Positions 32,850 to 44,007 of a stretch of DNA of 64,000 nucleotides are shown here, piece by piece. Within the stretch, counting starts at the first letter, position 1. Each line of letters opens with the position of its first letter. The notes below the pieces were generated by a model. The model was given only the letters and a program-made list of their open reading frames with translations. It was not told the DNA's origin and searched no databases. A program made the translations under genes and the position numbers. This DNA comes from Kalaharituber pfeilii (Eukaryota > Ascomycota > Pezizomycetes > Pezizales > Pezizaceae), in NCBI GenBank assembly GCA_015179045.1, contig WHUZ01000008.1:1-64000 (forward strand), given 5' to 3'.

Positions 32850-33735
32850 TGGTACCACTCATATCTATATGAGTAGAATAGAAAGAAGGCAGACGGAAAA
32901 GGAAAGTGTAGGGAAGAGATGGATATGGCTGCTGTGATTTTTCGGTTTCTCGGAATTTTTTCGCTATTTGTGTCTCTTTTGTCTGTTTTGTCTGCTGGAA
33001 GGTGTTTCCGGTATATAACGTAACATCAGGGAAGTACAGCGCAAGCGGGGTTAACGTTGCTATTAATAGAAATTGAAAAAAAAAAAAAAAGCCCTCGTCG
33101 CAGATGCCTGTCTGCATGGGCTTGCGACAATGCATTCGCATGCATCATCGCAATACTGCCAGTCAATCTCTAAAATACAAATCAAGCAAGCAATCTTGTC
33201 TTTCATTGTTCACTGAATCGAGAGTCTTTAGGAGTGAACAGTCCTTACGCTCGCGAGTTGTCAGCTTACCCCTACGGAATCGGCTTCCTTACAACACTAC
33301 CTGCCGGTATAGTAATGAAATTAAAAAAAAAAAACCTACCGGTATCGCTCTCTCCTTCTTGCATCGCAAACAGCGTACAAAAAAAAAATTTTAAAAAAAA
33401 TTTAAAAAATTAAAAAATTAAAAAAAAAAAAACAAAGAGAAAAGGCAGAACAACAATACTGTAGCCTCCATATGTGTTATGTAATCAACGTTTGGTATTG
33501 GTGTCTTAATTATGTATATAACACAATACTACAGTCTTTCATTGTGCTCTGAATCGAGAGCGAACTGTCCTTGCATTCGCGAGTTGTCAGCTCACCCACG
33601 CGCAACAGGGTCTTTTACTTTAAATTTTTTCATGTCTGATGCCCTTCTCCAATGTTTCGGATTATGGTGTCTATTTCAGACTCAGGTAGTGATGTGCCCT
33701 TGATTGTCTCACACTGCTAGGGTAGCTCAGTCTAG
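32850..33735. other. A2 3' flank with A-rich low complexity
   Basis: A family 2-like remnant (gcgcaagcggggttaacg, then poly A) lies at 33038-33090. Low-complexity A/T sequence at 33380-33435. No gene seen. Confidence 0.4.
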
Positions 33736-33739
33736 GGTT

Positions 33740-33860
33740 CCAGCCAATGGCAGCAGATTTTTGTGCCCCGCAGGCTACATACATATGTTTTGTAACCAAT
33801 CTTCGACTTACGATTGCCTGCGCATAAGAACTGTATGCAGGTTTCGCCTCCGCCAGATAG
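33740..33860 (+). repeat. Dispersed repeat, copy 2
   Basis: Same repeat as 18060-18180 (ccagccaatggc, gcaggctacatac, caggtttcgcctccgcc). Confidence 0.6.
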
Positions 33861-33864
33861 AGCA

Positions 33865-34600
33865 AGACTACATGATCATTTGATTGGAGTCAGGCTGAAG
33901 AAGCAAACAGGACGGAGGGACGCCGCCAGTCACAACCAAACACCGAAAGGAGGTCGAGATGCAGAGTGCTCGCCAGCTATGCGACTGATTGGACATCATA
34001 ACCGAAGCTGTGCTGGGGGGGGACTTTAATGGGGTGCCAGCGTTGCGCATTCCGGCAGGGAAGCAGTGCTGTTGCTGATCCCTAGATGCGCGCACAAAGC
34101 CCGCCGCGATTGGCACAGTTTGGACCACGCATTGCAAGTCTAGTCTGGCTTGGCAGGTGCCCTTCCCGGTAGATTTGCGCAAGATCAAGCGGGCATCGAT
34201 GGTGCCTGTGCCACGCACGTAGTTCTGCAGCCGTCATTCCCAATTAGAACAGTCTCGCCTTCGACATCCCTGCATTCGCCTCGTTCGCTACCCTTATAAT
34301 GTTCGCTTCCCCGGCTGCTGCCCCTGCTACCTCGCAAACTATTCGTCACACCAGTTGGACTCCCCTGCTCTCTCTTGAAAAACGATGTCCCGTGATCCGA
34401 ACAATCGGAACGCCCACAGTTATGCAATGCTGCCAAGCTCCTGACATGCATATGGAACAGCTGTTGGGCTCCATCTTTCGGATCTTATATATAGAGGACT
34501 AACTGGCAAGGCGTTGGACAGATTACGTCTGTCATGTTAGGCTGATTGATATGTTGTCGGTCGGTAATGCTAGGTTCACCGTTGTTGGTGTGTGTCCATT
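33865..34600. other. Intergenic before B2
   Basis: A short frame at 33998-34070 reads VLGGDFNG, reminiscent of LINE endonuclease motifs, but the neighbouring residues give no support. No gene is assigned. Confidence 0.3.
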
Positions 34601-34738
34601 TCGGAGGAGCTGATCCGGTTCCGCGCCTATATAAAACTAGTGTTTCTTACTCCTCCTCCAGAGATTTCACCTTCACTGTCGCCATTACCACCTACCCCAG
34701 AACATACGAATCATCGCTACTGTGAATTGTGGTCCTGA

Positions 34739-34827
34739 ATGGAAGATCATCTGACACCAGAACTACTATTAGCAGAGCTCTTGCCCCTCAGTATCAAAAA
34801 TCTAACAATGCGGCATGCGAGTATTGA

Positions 34828-34865
<38 letters not shown>

Positions 34866-35702
34866 AACAATCATGATCCCTCCAGCAATTGCTCTAGGCC
34901 CAAGCTTGCAAGGGGCAAATCAGTTCCTGATATTTTTTCCACCAGGCATTGAGCCATTGGGAATTCTCTACAGGTGATTACATATCATTTGCAGAATGCA
35001 AACGGTACTGACGTTCTAATAACCAAGCATAGCCGCACCATGTGGGGGAGCTATGAAACCTTGCTGGATAACCTGCTAAGTGGTCTGCATGGTCAACGGG
35101 ACTTTGCAAGTGGACTATCTCAAGAACCAACTATGTATACTTGCAATCAACTGCCAACTTGCCAATCAGTTACCTGAACATGATATGATTATTCCTGGTG
35201 ACACAATTTTCAACCCTGGCCTTGACAATACGTTTTCAGCAGTACTAGCACCCTGCAGCACCTATCTAGAAATGGTTGAGCATCCTATGGCTGAGTGCTT
35301 GCCTGATGAAAACCAGAATTGCACTGAACCCTAGATATGCAGCGACATCATGGATGGCAGAAATGCCAGTACGCACTTTGACAGCCAGAGCGCTCAGCCC
35401 ATCCTCAATGCTGCAGCGTCTCAACAATCTCAAGTCATGGTCTGGATGTCTCCTACTATTCCAAAAGACTTTGTGCCTGCCCCATCACTTCCAGATCATG
35501 GCATCGGATTCGAAGAGCCTACAATTTTCGCGGAGGCTCCTCCTCTTATTGGCAGGCACAGGGTATGCTCAGCCTTAACTCTAATCGATAGTACATGCAT
35601 TTTTCATGCAGGCATGCTGAACCAGGCTGACTGTGACCTTTAACGCAGATTCATTTCAGTACTTATGGATCTAATGTTGCAACCTCCCCCAGATGCACCT
35701 GA
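34739..35702 (+). pseudogene. Type B copy B2, multiply broken
   Basis: Exon 1 (from ATG 34739) encodes MEDHLTPELLLAELLPLSIK and later ANQFLIFFPPGIEPLGILYR, but is split by a LINE-tail insertion (34810-34861 plus duplicated bases, 62 nt in all, so it also shifts the frame). Exon 2 begins at about 35029 after catag; it has a one-base loss near 35152 and an in-frame TAG at 35332-35334. The module VWMSPTIPKDFVPAPSLP is still readable. The last intron (gtatgc at 35563, acgcag) and exon 3 (35649-35702, IHFSTYGSNVATS) are preserved. The upstream TATA-like box is tatataaaa at 34639; the conserved upstream box is not recognisable. A pseudogene. Confidence 0.8.
34810..34861 (+). mobile_element. Ultra-short family 1 insertion in B2 exon 1
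   Basis: gcggcatgcgagtattgata plus about 32 A. Flanked by a perfect atctaacaat duplication, probably longer because of adjoining A bases (first copy 34800-34809, second 34862-34871). Contains only the 3' half of the hairpin. Confidence 0.85.
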
Positions 35703-35713
35703 ACATGCATCGC

Positions 35714-35749
<36 letters not shown>

Positions 35750-35777
35750 CAGTACTCGCATGCCGCCCTAAGGAGGG
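35714..35777 (-). mobile_element. Ultra-short family 1 insertion after B2
   Basis: Poly T (31 bases), then aatatcagtactcgcatgcc and part of the hairpin. Flanked by a perfect 9-bp duplication, atgcatcgc (35705-35713 and 35778-35786). It lies 12 bp after the B2 stop codon. Confidence 0.8.
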
Positions 35778-35789
35778 ATGCATCGCTCA

Positions 35790-36271
35790 AATGTACCTAT
35801 ATCCTCCTCATGATGTCATTCTTATGATATCGCTTAGTCATTGATTTGATTATTTATGTACTTTACGCCATGGGACTATTGCTTTGGCAATATCTAACCC
35901 TAAGGTCATCTCATTCCTGTCCTTTGGTTTATCTCACGTTATTTTCTTCATTCCCTTTGCAAGTTTTGCAATAGCCCATCGCGCTACATGATTTAGAAAT
36001 TCTGTCCGGAGATGTTGAAGATAGTCCATTATCGGAAATGTATATAACTCCTTGCAACAAGGTGAAGGTGCGGGATTGTTACATTTCTATACTAAGCCTG
36101 CTACCGTCATATCTCTGGGGTCAGCCAACTGCCCCTTTGCCGCTGCTCCATAGTGATAGCAATTTTGCTATATGGCTACAAACGGGTTTAATCAAAGATT
36201 CGAAATTACTGAAACCTGACTTTTTGTTAGGTTCATATTTTTTTGCCGAAAGTTGTTCATTGTACTTCCAT

Positions 36272-36308
<37 letters not shown>

Positions 36309-37800
36309 CCTGATTTGTGGTAGGGTATGTTGTGAGGTCGTATTACCTTGCGTTCTTGATCTCTCCATAAACTGTTATGAAAATTTATGTTACCAATTTG
36401 GATTGATCAAACCCCCGGTTGGCTGACAAAGGACCTGTAGTAGTGAAAGCTGTGTAAATAGATATAACCTGCAGGGTATTAGTTTTGTGTTGTCGCCAAG
36501 CCAAGCCGCAAGGAGCAAACACGGAGCAAGGAGCAACACGTGTTACCCCACATTGAGACAGGCAGACCAGGCTACTGTTGATCTGCATGATAAGCCCTCG
36601 GACTCGTACTTTCCAGATATAGATTCGGGACTTGCCCCGATTACGCTGTACTAATGTCTGTACTCTATAACTTTGAGGGGCCCATTGCGGCACCCTTGCA
36701 GCTAATCATTCGTTACCATAGTACCGGTACGTACTAGAGTACTTGTGGTCGACTACTTTCTCATCTAGGTCGATGAAAGCGGGTTCTTCCCGTCATTTCA
36801 GATCAACTGCAGCGAGTCTCGAGTGGTTCATACTGAATCCCTAACCACTTACGCACTCTATTGAATCAATATCTCCGTCCCGCCTAACAAGTTCTCCCTA
36901 TCCACTCCCCCCCTCCCCCCCCCTCAAACCTCCTACCCCACCAATCGCTTACATGCAACTATGCACAGGTAACCATCTAGCCCTACTAGCTACTGGCCAC
37001 GAAAACGCTCACTTTTATTTACTTTCCCATGTCCTCTACATCGCACTCATCTCCTCAATCATGCCCTCCGCTCCTCTAGTTTCAGACTTGTGCCTCAGCA
37101 GGCTTGGATCTGAGGCTCTTGGCAGTTGCTTTCAATATTATGTACAAAAGAAAAGAAAAAGGATAGCATTCAAGAAAAGCAAAGCATTGAACCAATAACC
37201 CTGCGAAATTCACAAAGGTACAATAAACTAAACGAAAATGAAATTAAAAAAACTGAACCATTTTACTGCTAAGAGAGGACCAGAGGGAGGTTTATTAGAA
37301 ACGGAGTCGCCAATGAATTTCCTTGCGAACTTCGCAGAAATAAGCGAAAAAATAAAAATAAATTTTTGTTTTCTCTTGCGAAATCGCTCACCCATAAAAT
37401 AAGAAAATGTAAGAGATCGTATACTGTATACGACGGTGAAGCAGGTCACGATGCAGAAGCAGCTCACCAAATTTGCAGAATAGAGAGTTTAATTTATTTC
37501 CCCTACCGTCCTAATGATATCGCAAATTAGATACTTTTCTCCACTTGTTCTAGGTACTTTAATAGTGCGAGAGTGGGCTATTGGGGTTGGTCAGTGAGAA
37601 ACGTAAGAGACAGAATCATCTAGCGAACATGAAATTTCAGAGAATGACATAGAAAGAGATGGAGCATGGAAAGACATAGAAAGAATTAGAATTTGAAAGT
37701 CAACCCTTGTCGCCAAGGAAATCGCTAGGCCGAGAACACCTCACCCAACATTACTCCATGGGACGATCAAGGATTACCAAATTTTTGTGAAACAAAGGTT
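35790..37800. other. B2 3' flank and spacer
   Basis: The first 350 bp resemble the 3' flanks of other B copies (agcctgttaccgtc-type boxes, gtcagccaactgcccc). A 38-base T run lies at 36271-36308. No gene recognised; short C-rich run at 36906. Confidence 0.4.
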
Positions 37801-38025
37801 GTCTCTTCAAGTTAAGTAACCCTTTGGGAAAGAAAGCTATACCCTTTTAGGCAAGTTCAGCGCGCGCGTGCGCAGAATATGCCAAGAGCCCAAACCTGAG
37901 GTGTGTGGCTCATCCTCACCCGGCGGAGGCAGCCACACCTCCCTGATCTGACGCAACAGACAAGACGACACGCAGAACAAAATCGATCCACCTTGCCGGC
38001 TGTTCTTTTACATATAATCTTAATA

Positions 38026-38076
38026 ATGAGACTCGACAGTTTCTCCATAGACATGGCCCGCTTCAGCATATATAGA
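38026..38076 (+). promoter_or_regulatory. B3 promoter: conserved box and TATA
   Basis: atgagactcgacagtttctcc (38026-38046), then gcatatataga (38066-38076), 113 bp before the B3 start codon. The same pair, with the same order and near-identical spacing, precedes B4, B5 and B7. Confidence 0.7.
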
Positions 38077-38188
38077 GGCTGGTCTTTCCCTACTATATAT
38101 CAAGAGATTCAAATTCAACCTTCACGATTGACTCTACCTCTTGCCTTAAAACAAACAATAACACTTCTACTGTGAACTGTTGCCCTCA

Positions 38189-39102
38189 ATGGATAATCAT
38201 CAGGCACCTGAACTGCCATCAGCTGTGTTCATTCCCCTCAATATCACCAAGCTAGCATTGATTCCTACAGCAATCCCCCTAGGCCCAAGCCTGCAAGGGA
38301 CCTCTCAGTTCCTGACATTTCTTCCACCCGGCATTGAGCTATGGGGAATTCTTTACAGGTGATTGCATATCATTCACAGAATGCAAACCAATTTCACAGT
38401 TGTCAGGTACTGAAATTTTAATGAACAAGCATAGGTGGGCCATGTGGGGGGGGTTGAAACTTTGCCGGATAATCTCCTAAGTGGATGGCATGGTCAACAG
38501 GACTTTGCAAGTGGACTATCTTATGAACCAACTATGTATACTTGCAACCAACTGCCAAATCTAGCCAATCCGTTTCCTGAACATGATACGACTATTCCCG
38601 GTGATACAATTTCCGACCTTGGTTTTGGCAATATGTTTTCAGCAGTGCCAGCACCCTACAGCGACTACCCGGAAATGGTCCATCATCCCATAGCTGATTG
38701 TTTGCTTGATGCAAATCATGACAGCACTGAGCCAGAGATATTCAGTGGCATCATGGACCAAAGAGATACCAGTATGCAGTTTGACAGCCAGAACGCTCGG
38801 CCGATCCTCGATGCTGCACCCTCTCAACAATCTCATGTCATCTTCTGGATGTCTCCTAATATTCCAAACGACTTTGTACCCGCCCCATCACTTCCGGAAT
38901 ATGGTATCAGATTTGAAGAACCTACAATTTTCATGGCCCCTCCCCTTCTTGACCAACAGAACGTATGCTCAACCTCAATGCCAATTGACAGTACTTTTAT
39001 GCTTGATGTATGCGTGGTGAACCATGCTAACGTTTACCCTTGGAGCAGAGTCATCTCAGTACTGATGGATTTTGTGTCGCAACCTCATCCAGACATATCT
39101 GA
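38189..39102 (+). pseudogene. Type B copy B3, single frameshift at a G run
   Basis: Exons 38189-38358, 38435-38962, 39049-39102. Exon 1 (MDNHQAPELPSAVFIPLNIT, TSQFLTFLPPGIELWGILYR) joins in phase 2. The run at 38446-38453 (8 G) lacks one base relative to B5, so the spliced frame hits a TAA about 17 codons into exon 2. Beyond that point the frame is completely open and well conserved (ETLPDNLLSGWHGQQDFASG, FWMSPNIPNDFVPAPSLP, EYGIRFEEPTIF), ending SHLSTDGFCVATSSRHI after the last intron (gtatgc, tgctaac, gagcag). Either a very young pseudogene or a homopolymer sequencing error in an active gene. Confidence 0.7.
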
Positions 39103-39256
39103 GTGCGCATGACTCAAGTCTGCTTATAACCTCCTCCTCACATAATTGTCTCTCGCATTTTCCCATCACTTCATTTATTGTTTATGTATCGTATTGTGTT
39201 TTGCTTTAAATCATTATTCGGTTAAAACCATTCGCCTTGGCGAGGATTATTTTCGC

Positions 39257-39313
39257 TTTTTTTTTTTTTTTAATTATCATTGATCGCTTGCCACCCGTAG
39301 GCTATGGCGATAG
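39257..39313 (-). mobile_element. Ultra-short family 1 insertion after B3
   Basis: Poly T, aattatcattgatcgcttgc and the whole diverged hairpin. Flanked by a perfect 9-bp duplication, tattttcgc (39248-39256 and 39314-39322). About 155 bp past the B3 stop. Confidence 0.85.
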
Positions 39314-39324
39314 TATTTTCGCAT

Positions 39325-40690
39325 CACTGGATCGGTCGAAGCTGTTGAAGTAAGGGCGATATTGGAGTTGTTGCAGCTGGCGACGATGTGATAGTGGCTA
39401 AGGTCGTTCGTATCGTTTGCGACATTTTTACCGTTCATTAGAGCAAGGTTTCATTATTGCCATTTCCTCAGAAGAGGGCTGGTTAGATAAATTCTCCTGT
39501 ATCCAGTTGCCTCTCCAATAAGATTCAAAGTCTCCAAGTATGAACTTGTGTTCCGCGTACTAAATTTAAATTCGCAAGCTCTACCCCATGTCAGAAAGTT
39601 GCTGCTAACTCGGAAAAGGGCATCAACCAGACTTCCCGACCCCTGTTACCAGTATGTAACGCTTTCATTACATACACCTGCATGGGATCTTCCTCGCCAA
39701 TTTTCTTGGGAGGCGTTGAAATTTTCCTTACAGGCGATATTCGTAGTCACCCACGTGGAATGAGACAGGAGTTTTTTTACTAGTAATTTTTCGCTCGGCT
39801 AATTGAGGATGAGATCAGCCTCAATCAGCATTGCATGGGGGATCCAGCATGCGCAATGTATGTTGTAAGCTCTCCATATCTGAAAGGCTTCTAAAAGCCC
39901 CGACCCTTTGCAGAATGTACTGTATATTGTTGTGCATGTCCGTGCAATGCATTTTGCTATATAAGCCATTTTCTGCTGCGTCTATCGCACCCAGTGGTTG
40001 TCGTATCCACCAAACTTTTATTTGACTTGTGTTTCTAACGATCGCTTTCGCAAGTAGATAGCATTCCTTTGTTTTGTTTCGTGCTTGCTTCGGAAGAACC
40101 CGGGGTTTTGTTCACGGGGGAAATAATATATTAGTGACTCACCTTTAGGTAGTAAAAATCCGTTTCACTTCATTCGAAGCTTAACTCTACTTCTTAAAAG
40201 CAGTAAGAAGTTTCTTTTTCATCTTCATTTTCATAGATTTCTTTTTCGCACTTGATGTTGAAAACAAGTGCAAAAAACTAATTTCCAGCCTAGTGATAGT
40301 CCCAGGCTGGAAGAGTGGGAATGAGCGAAGAGTGTTGGTGTAAGTGACCTCCTGAAGTAGATATGGGGAGATAAACAAATGCTGTGAGGAGGGAGGGGGT
40401 AAGTGGTCAGGCGGGAGTGGATTGCGAAGTGCGCTTGTCGGCGGGTCTGGTCAAAGCTGTACTGTTACTAGTAGGCTTTGATTTAAGGTTCTTGACCATT
40501 ACTTTCAATGTGTTCGACATAAAAGCGAGGGAAGAAGAAAGTATTCAAGAAAAGCATTACATCAAACAAGTAATACCCACCAAAATCCATCACAATATAT
40601 ATCATTTGTTTATGAAATAAATGCAAAAATAGACAGGAAAATGGCCTGAAAGATGTTACTGCTAGGAATAACTTTAAATAACAAAAATTC
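39325..40690. other. B3 3' flank and spacer
   Basis: 39325-39420 matches other B 3' flanks (gaagctg, gatgtgatagtggctaagg). No gene recognised beyond that. Confidence 0.4.
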
Positions 40691-40697
40691 CCCACTA

Positions 40698-41353
40698 TGG
40701 TGCCGGAAGTTAATAACACAACCAACGCAACGCAAAACCTATCAACAACCACAACCTGATATGAATTAAGGTAGAAATATCAAAAATCTATACTATTTGA
40801 GACACTCTATCATTCTATGATATTTTCATGGCAAAATCTTTATTCGTTGTGAAACTGAAAAGGTTCAAATTTTTTTTACTCTCTTAAGAAATGTAGAAAA
40901 AGTTACATGCCAAGCCCCGTACAAATGGATTAGTCATCAAAGGGGGTTCCCCCACCGGTGACTCTTATACATGATTTTTGAAGGCCTCTGTACCATACTC
41001 GCTGGTTCGGAAAGTATTGGAACGCTGCATAAAGCTTGTGCGCTATTCGCCATCTGGAATAAGTGCAAATTTGTTATGCAGCGTTCTAATACTTTCCGAA
41101 CCAGCGAGTATTGATGACCATCCTTATATGCCTGCAAATACGAAGCAGTTCTCACAAGCAAACTTCTTTACTGCACCCCAATATAGTCCTATGAAATTCA
41201 TTTCACAATAAAATCGAGGATAAAATAAAACAATATGTAATGTGAGTGTGTAAAGCGGCTGAAGGGTGCGCGATTGCTCACCGATTACAAGCACACATAT
41301 GGTGCTGCTTACTAATGCTTGCCGGCAATGTCGGTTATTAACTTCCGGCACCA
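40698..41353. mobile_element. TGGTGCCGGAAGTTAATAA MITE carrying a second MITE
   Basis: Inverted ends TGGTGCCGGAAGTTAATAAC, flanked by TA (40696-40697 and 41354-41355). An inverted copy lies at 59063-59661. This copy holds the 111-bp element at 40998-41108. No transposase is encoded. Confidence 0.9.
40998..41108. mobile_element. CTCGCTGG MITE (111 bp)
   Basis: Inverted ends CTCGCTGGTTCGGAAAGTAT, about 37 bp long with few mismatches, flanked by TA (40996-40997 and 41109-41110). The copy of the host element at 59063-59661 has the empty site (tggta ... accaTAttgatgaccatc on the complement), proving the insertion and its TA duplication. Another copy is split by a LINE at 5985-7155. Confidence 0.95.
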
Positions 41354-41359
41354 TATGTC

Positions 41360-41765
41360 ATAGCATGTGCATATTGACTATTACCCATCAGGAAAATTTC
41401 AACTTCATCTAATCTATCAGGTACATTGGGGGATCAAACCTTAATATGGGTGGGGCTGAACTAATGTAGAAGTAATGTGCCTTTCCAAGAAAGCCGAAAA
41501 TTCGATTAATTACACTTAAGCCTGTTTCCGGGTTTGCTATGTTGTATTAGGAAACGATCGCCGACTGTGATACGATCGCGTCTTGGCATCGTTCAAGAGA
41601 TACATCTTATCTCGAGAACCTTGCATGCCAGCGACAAAGAATTGATGCAGATTCAATGACGCTAGTAGTAGACTATGTACATGTTCTATCGCATATACCC
41701 AATACCAATCATATACATCAAGAGCCCAATTTCCCTCCCCCCCCACTCTTTCCCTTCCTTGGCGC
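41360..41765. other. Spacer
   Basis: No gene or repeat recognised. Confidence 0.35.
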
Positions 41766-41779
41766 TGTTTTCTTTGGGC

Positions 41780-41832
41780 TTTTTTTTTTTTTAAATCACG
41801 TAACCCCGCTTGTAGCACGTGGCCATGAGAGG
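41780..41832 (-). mobile_element. Ultra-short family 2 retro-insertion
   Basis: 53 bp: T run, then the complement of CCCTCTCATGGCCACGTGC ... gcggggttacgtgattt. Flanked by a near-perfect 13-bp duplication, gttttctttgggc (41767-41779) and gttttctttgagc (41833-41845). Confidence 0.85.
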
Positions 41833-41869
41833 GTTTTCTTTGAGCTTGAGAGTGTTGATTAGGATGTAT

Positions 41870-42900
41870 TGAGTTAGGATGAGTAGTAGAATCACAGTTC
41901 CGGTGAGTTCCTAAATTAGCCTTTGTCCTACTCAAGTAAACTTGACAATGAGTTCTGCACCATGCGGTGGGAAATCTCCTTCCAAAAACCCTCAGACCCC
42001 TTATTGCTTCCTGCGCCTCTTGCAGTTCTTCAATTCTCTGAATACTGTCCTCTACGAATCCTCCGGTGGCGCTCGAAGATCGATGTCGGTTCCTTATGGG
42101 AGGGCTTCTGGGAGAGGCGGTGGCCTTTTCTCCGCCTTGCGGCTTCTTGGCTCTTGGCGCCGGATTGATGTGTTGGCAACAAGACCAAAAGGTGAGCGCT
42201 TGAAGAATAGTGTAAGTAGCATGAAAAGTAGGGTACCTATTCTGGAATAAAAATTAGCTCGAAAGACGCCGCATGCCCGAATACCTTCGGTGCAGTAGGT
42301 TTCACTGGCGCCGACGTATTCGTTACGAAGTCATCTCCACACGCTCATTCTATAAAGGTGGTTGGTGGTTTATTGCATTCTTGAATCGGATGAAAGGAAT
42401 CTGGGATGAAGAAAGCCATGCACGCTGGAGTACTTTTTTTTAGCCCGCAAGTTTGTTATTCGAGCTTGGGGTTATCTCCAGAAGGAGCGTAAACAAGTGT
42501 CTCCGCTGCTGCTGGCTAGTCCGAACGTCACTGTCCGCCTAGACTAGGCTGGGTAGGCCTAACATTTGACGTTGCAGTGCAGAGCCTGGGCCACTTCGCA
42601 ATATCAATGCTCTCAGCTCGCAAAATAAGTTAGTTTGGTTTAGGGAGAGCTTTGATTTGCGCTGATCTAATTGGCGGAGGAAAAATGGCAGGGTGGAACA
42701 GAGATGCTGTCACCACGTTCACGCATGAGGACAGACAAGGGAGTGACGAGGGAGTGACGGAAGCGGATAGGGAAGATGTGGGAGAAAGAGATGCGCGGAG
42801 CACCATGCCTTCGGATATAGCAGGGCGGGATATCCTAAGGGGCGGGAGAGTTGGGAGGATTTAGACATCCGGAAGTGGGTGGAAAGCAGGAAAATTGGGA
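41870..42900. repeat. Duplicated block upstream of B4 (copy 1 of 3)
   Basis: Matches 51490-52700 and 61205-61960 in the same orientation (gtagaatcacagttccgg, ttgacaatgagttctg, gatgtcggttccttatggga). Each copy lies upstream of a B gene (B4, B6, B7). On the minus strand around 42000-42085 a frame is partly conserved (GFVEDSIQRIEELQEAQEAI); in the other copies it is interrupted, so any gene here is decayed. Confidence 0.6.
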
Positions 42901-43800
42901 GAAAGTCGACGTCTTCGAACGTCGGTTCATTTCAGTCTGGAGTTTATTTCTCTGAAAGCGGAAGGAAAAAAAGGTGAGGGAGCAAAAGAGTGGCGGTCGA
43001 TGTATGTAGCCTGATCATTTAGTCCATCTGCCTGTCTCCAGGTGTTGGAAGACTTCAGTCCAGGTGCCATGCCGTGGCGAATAACTGTTAGCGGTAACTG
43101 ATACAAAAATCAAATAAATAAAATATAAAAAGAAGCCCTGATCTACGCTTGGATGAGCTCCCGGGTCCCGCAGGGAACCCTGTCTAGCTTGGTTGGCTAA
43201 CGTTAAGTTACTACCCCCACATTTCGTCACATGGGACGTCGAAAGAGTGGCTACACGGGCTAGCAGCAGTCACACTACCTGGTATAGCGAGAGTAACACG
43301 CTCTCCCTGGTGGTACTCTAGAACAGGAGATCAATTTCCTTGATAAACCATGGCTACGAGGCTACAATAAACCGTCCCTGCGGGCCCCCACAAGTACGAG
43401 ACTTCCGTGCGGAGTATGTGGGGTAAGCAACCAGACTACCCTGCGGAAGGTTGAATGCACCGCCGCCTCGTAGAAGTTGCGCACTCCAGCGACTGGATTC
43501 TATTCGACGCTCGCTAGGTCTGTCTACGAGACTAATCCCTGCAACAATTCCCCCCACGTCGAGTGTCGGTGCAACCAGACTAGTCCCCTGCCACCCCCCG
43601 TTTACAAAAACGGAATTTTCCTCTCCCACCCCTGCCCGTGTTTGCAGCGTCCATTGATATTGCTAGCCAGGTGCTGGAGTGAATGCCAAGCAGCTTGCTG
43701 CACATTCCTAATTCAAATCTCACGCCTTGAAGACTGCGCACTCCACAGATCTAACGCTACCAACCCAACGTCATGTCAAACAACATTCATAGCACCCTGG
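42900..43800. other. Spacer before B4
   Basis: A diverged family 2-like tail (gccgtggcgaataactgtta then A-rich) lies at 43070-43135. No gene recognised. Confidence 0.35.
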
Positions 43801-43831
43801 TGCTTATTCTTCTACTGGTATGATGCTCACA

Positions 43832-43876
43832 ATGAGACTCGACAGTGTCTCCAATTGGTCTCCGCATATATATAGG
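43832..43876 (+). promoter_or_regulatory. B4 promoter: conserved box and TATA
   Basis: atgagactcgacagtgtctcc (43832-43852) followed by gcatatatatagg (43864-43876), 132 bp before the start codon. Confidence 0.7.
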
Positions 43877-44007
43877 GATGGCATTCCATACAGCTACCCA
43901 CCAGATTCAACATTATATTAAGCTTTCATGGGTCTTGTCTGCTACCTGCCCCGGAACTCTCAAAACCATTCTTTTTCGATCTTATACCCCCAATAGAAAC
44001 TCATACG

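Noticed and set aside
33960..34070. VLGGDFNG as a LINE endonuclease motif
   Set aside because: One short motif only; the residues on both sides do not fit an endonuclease, so chance is likely.
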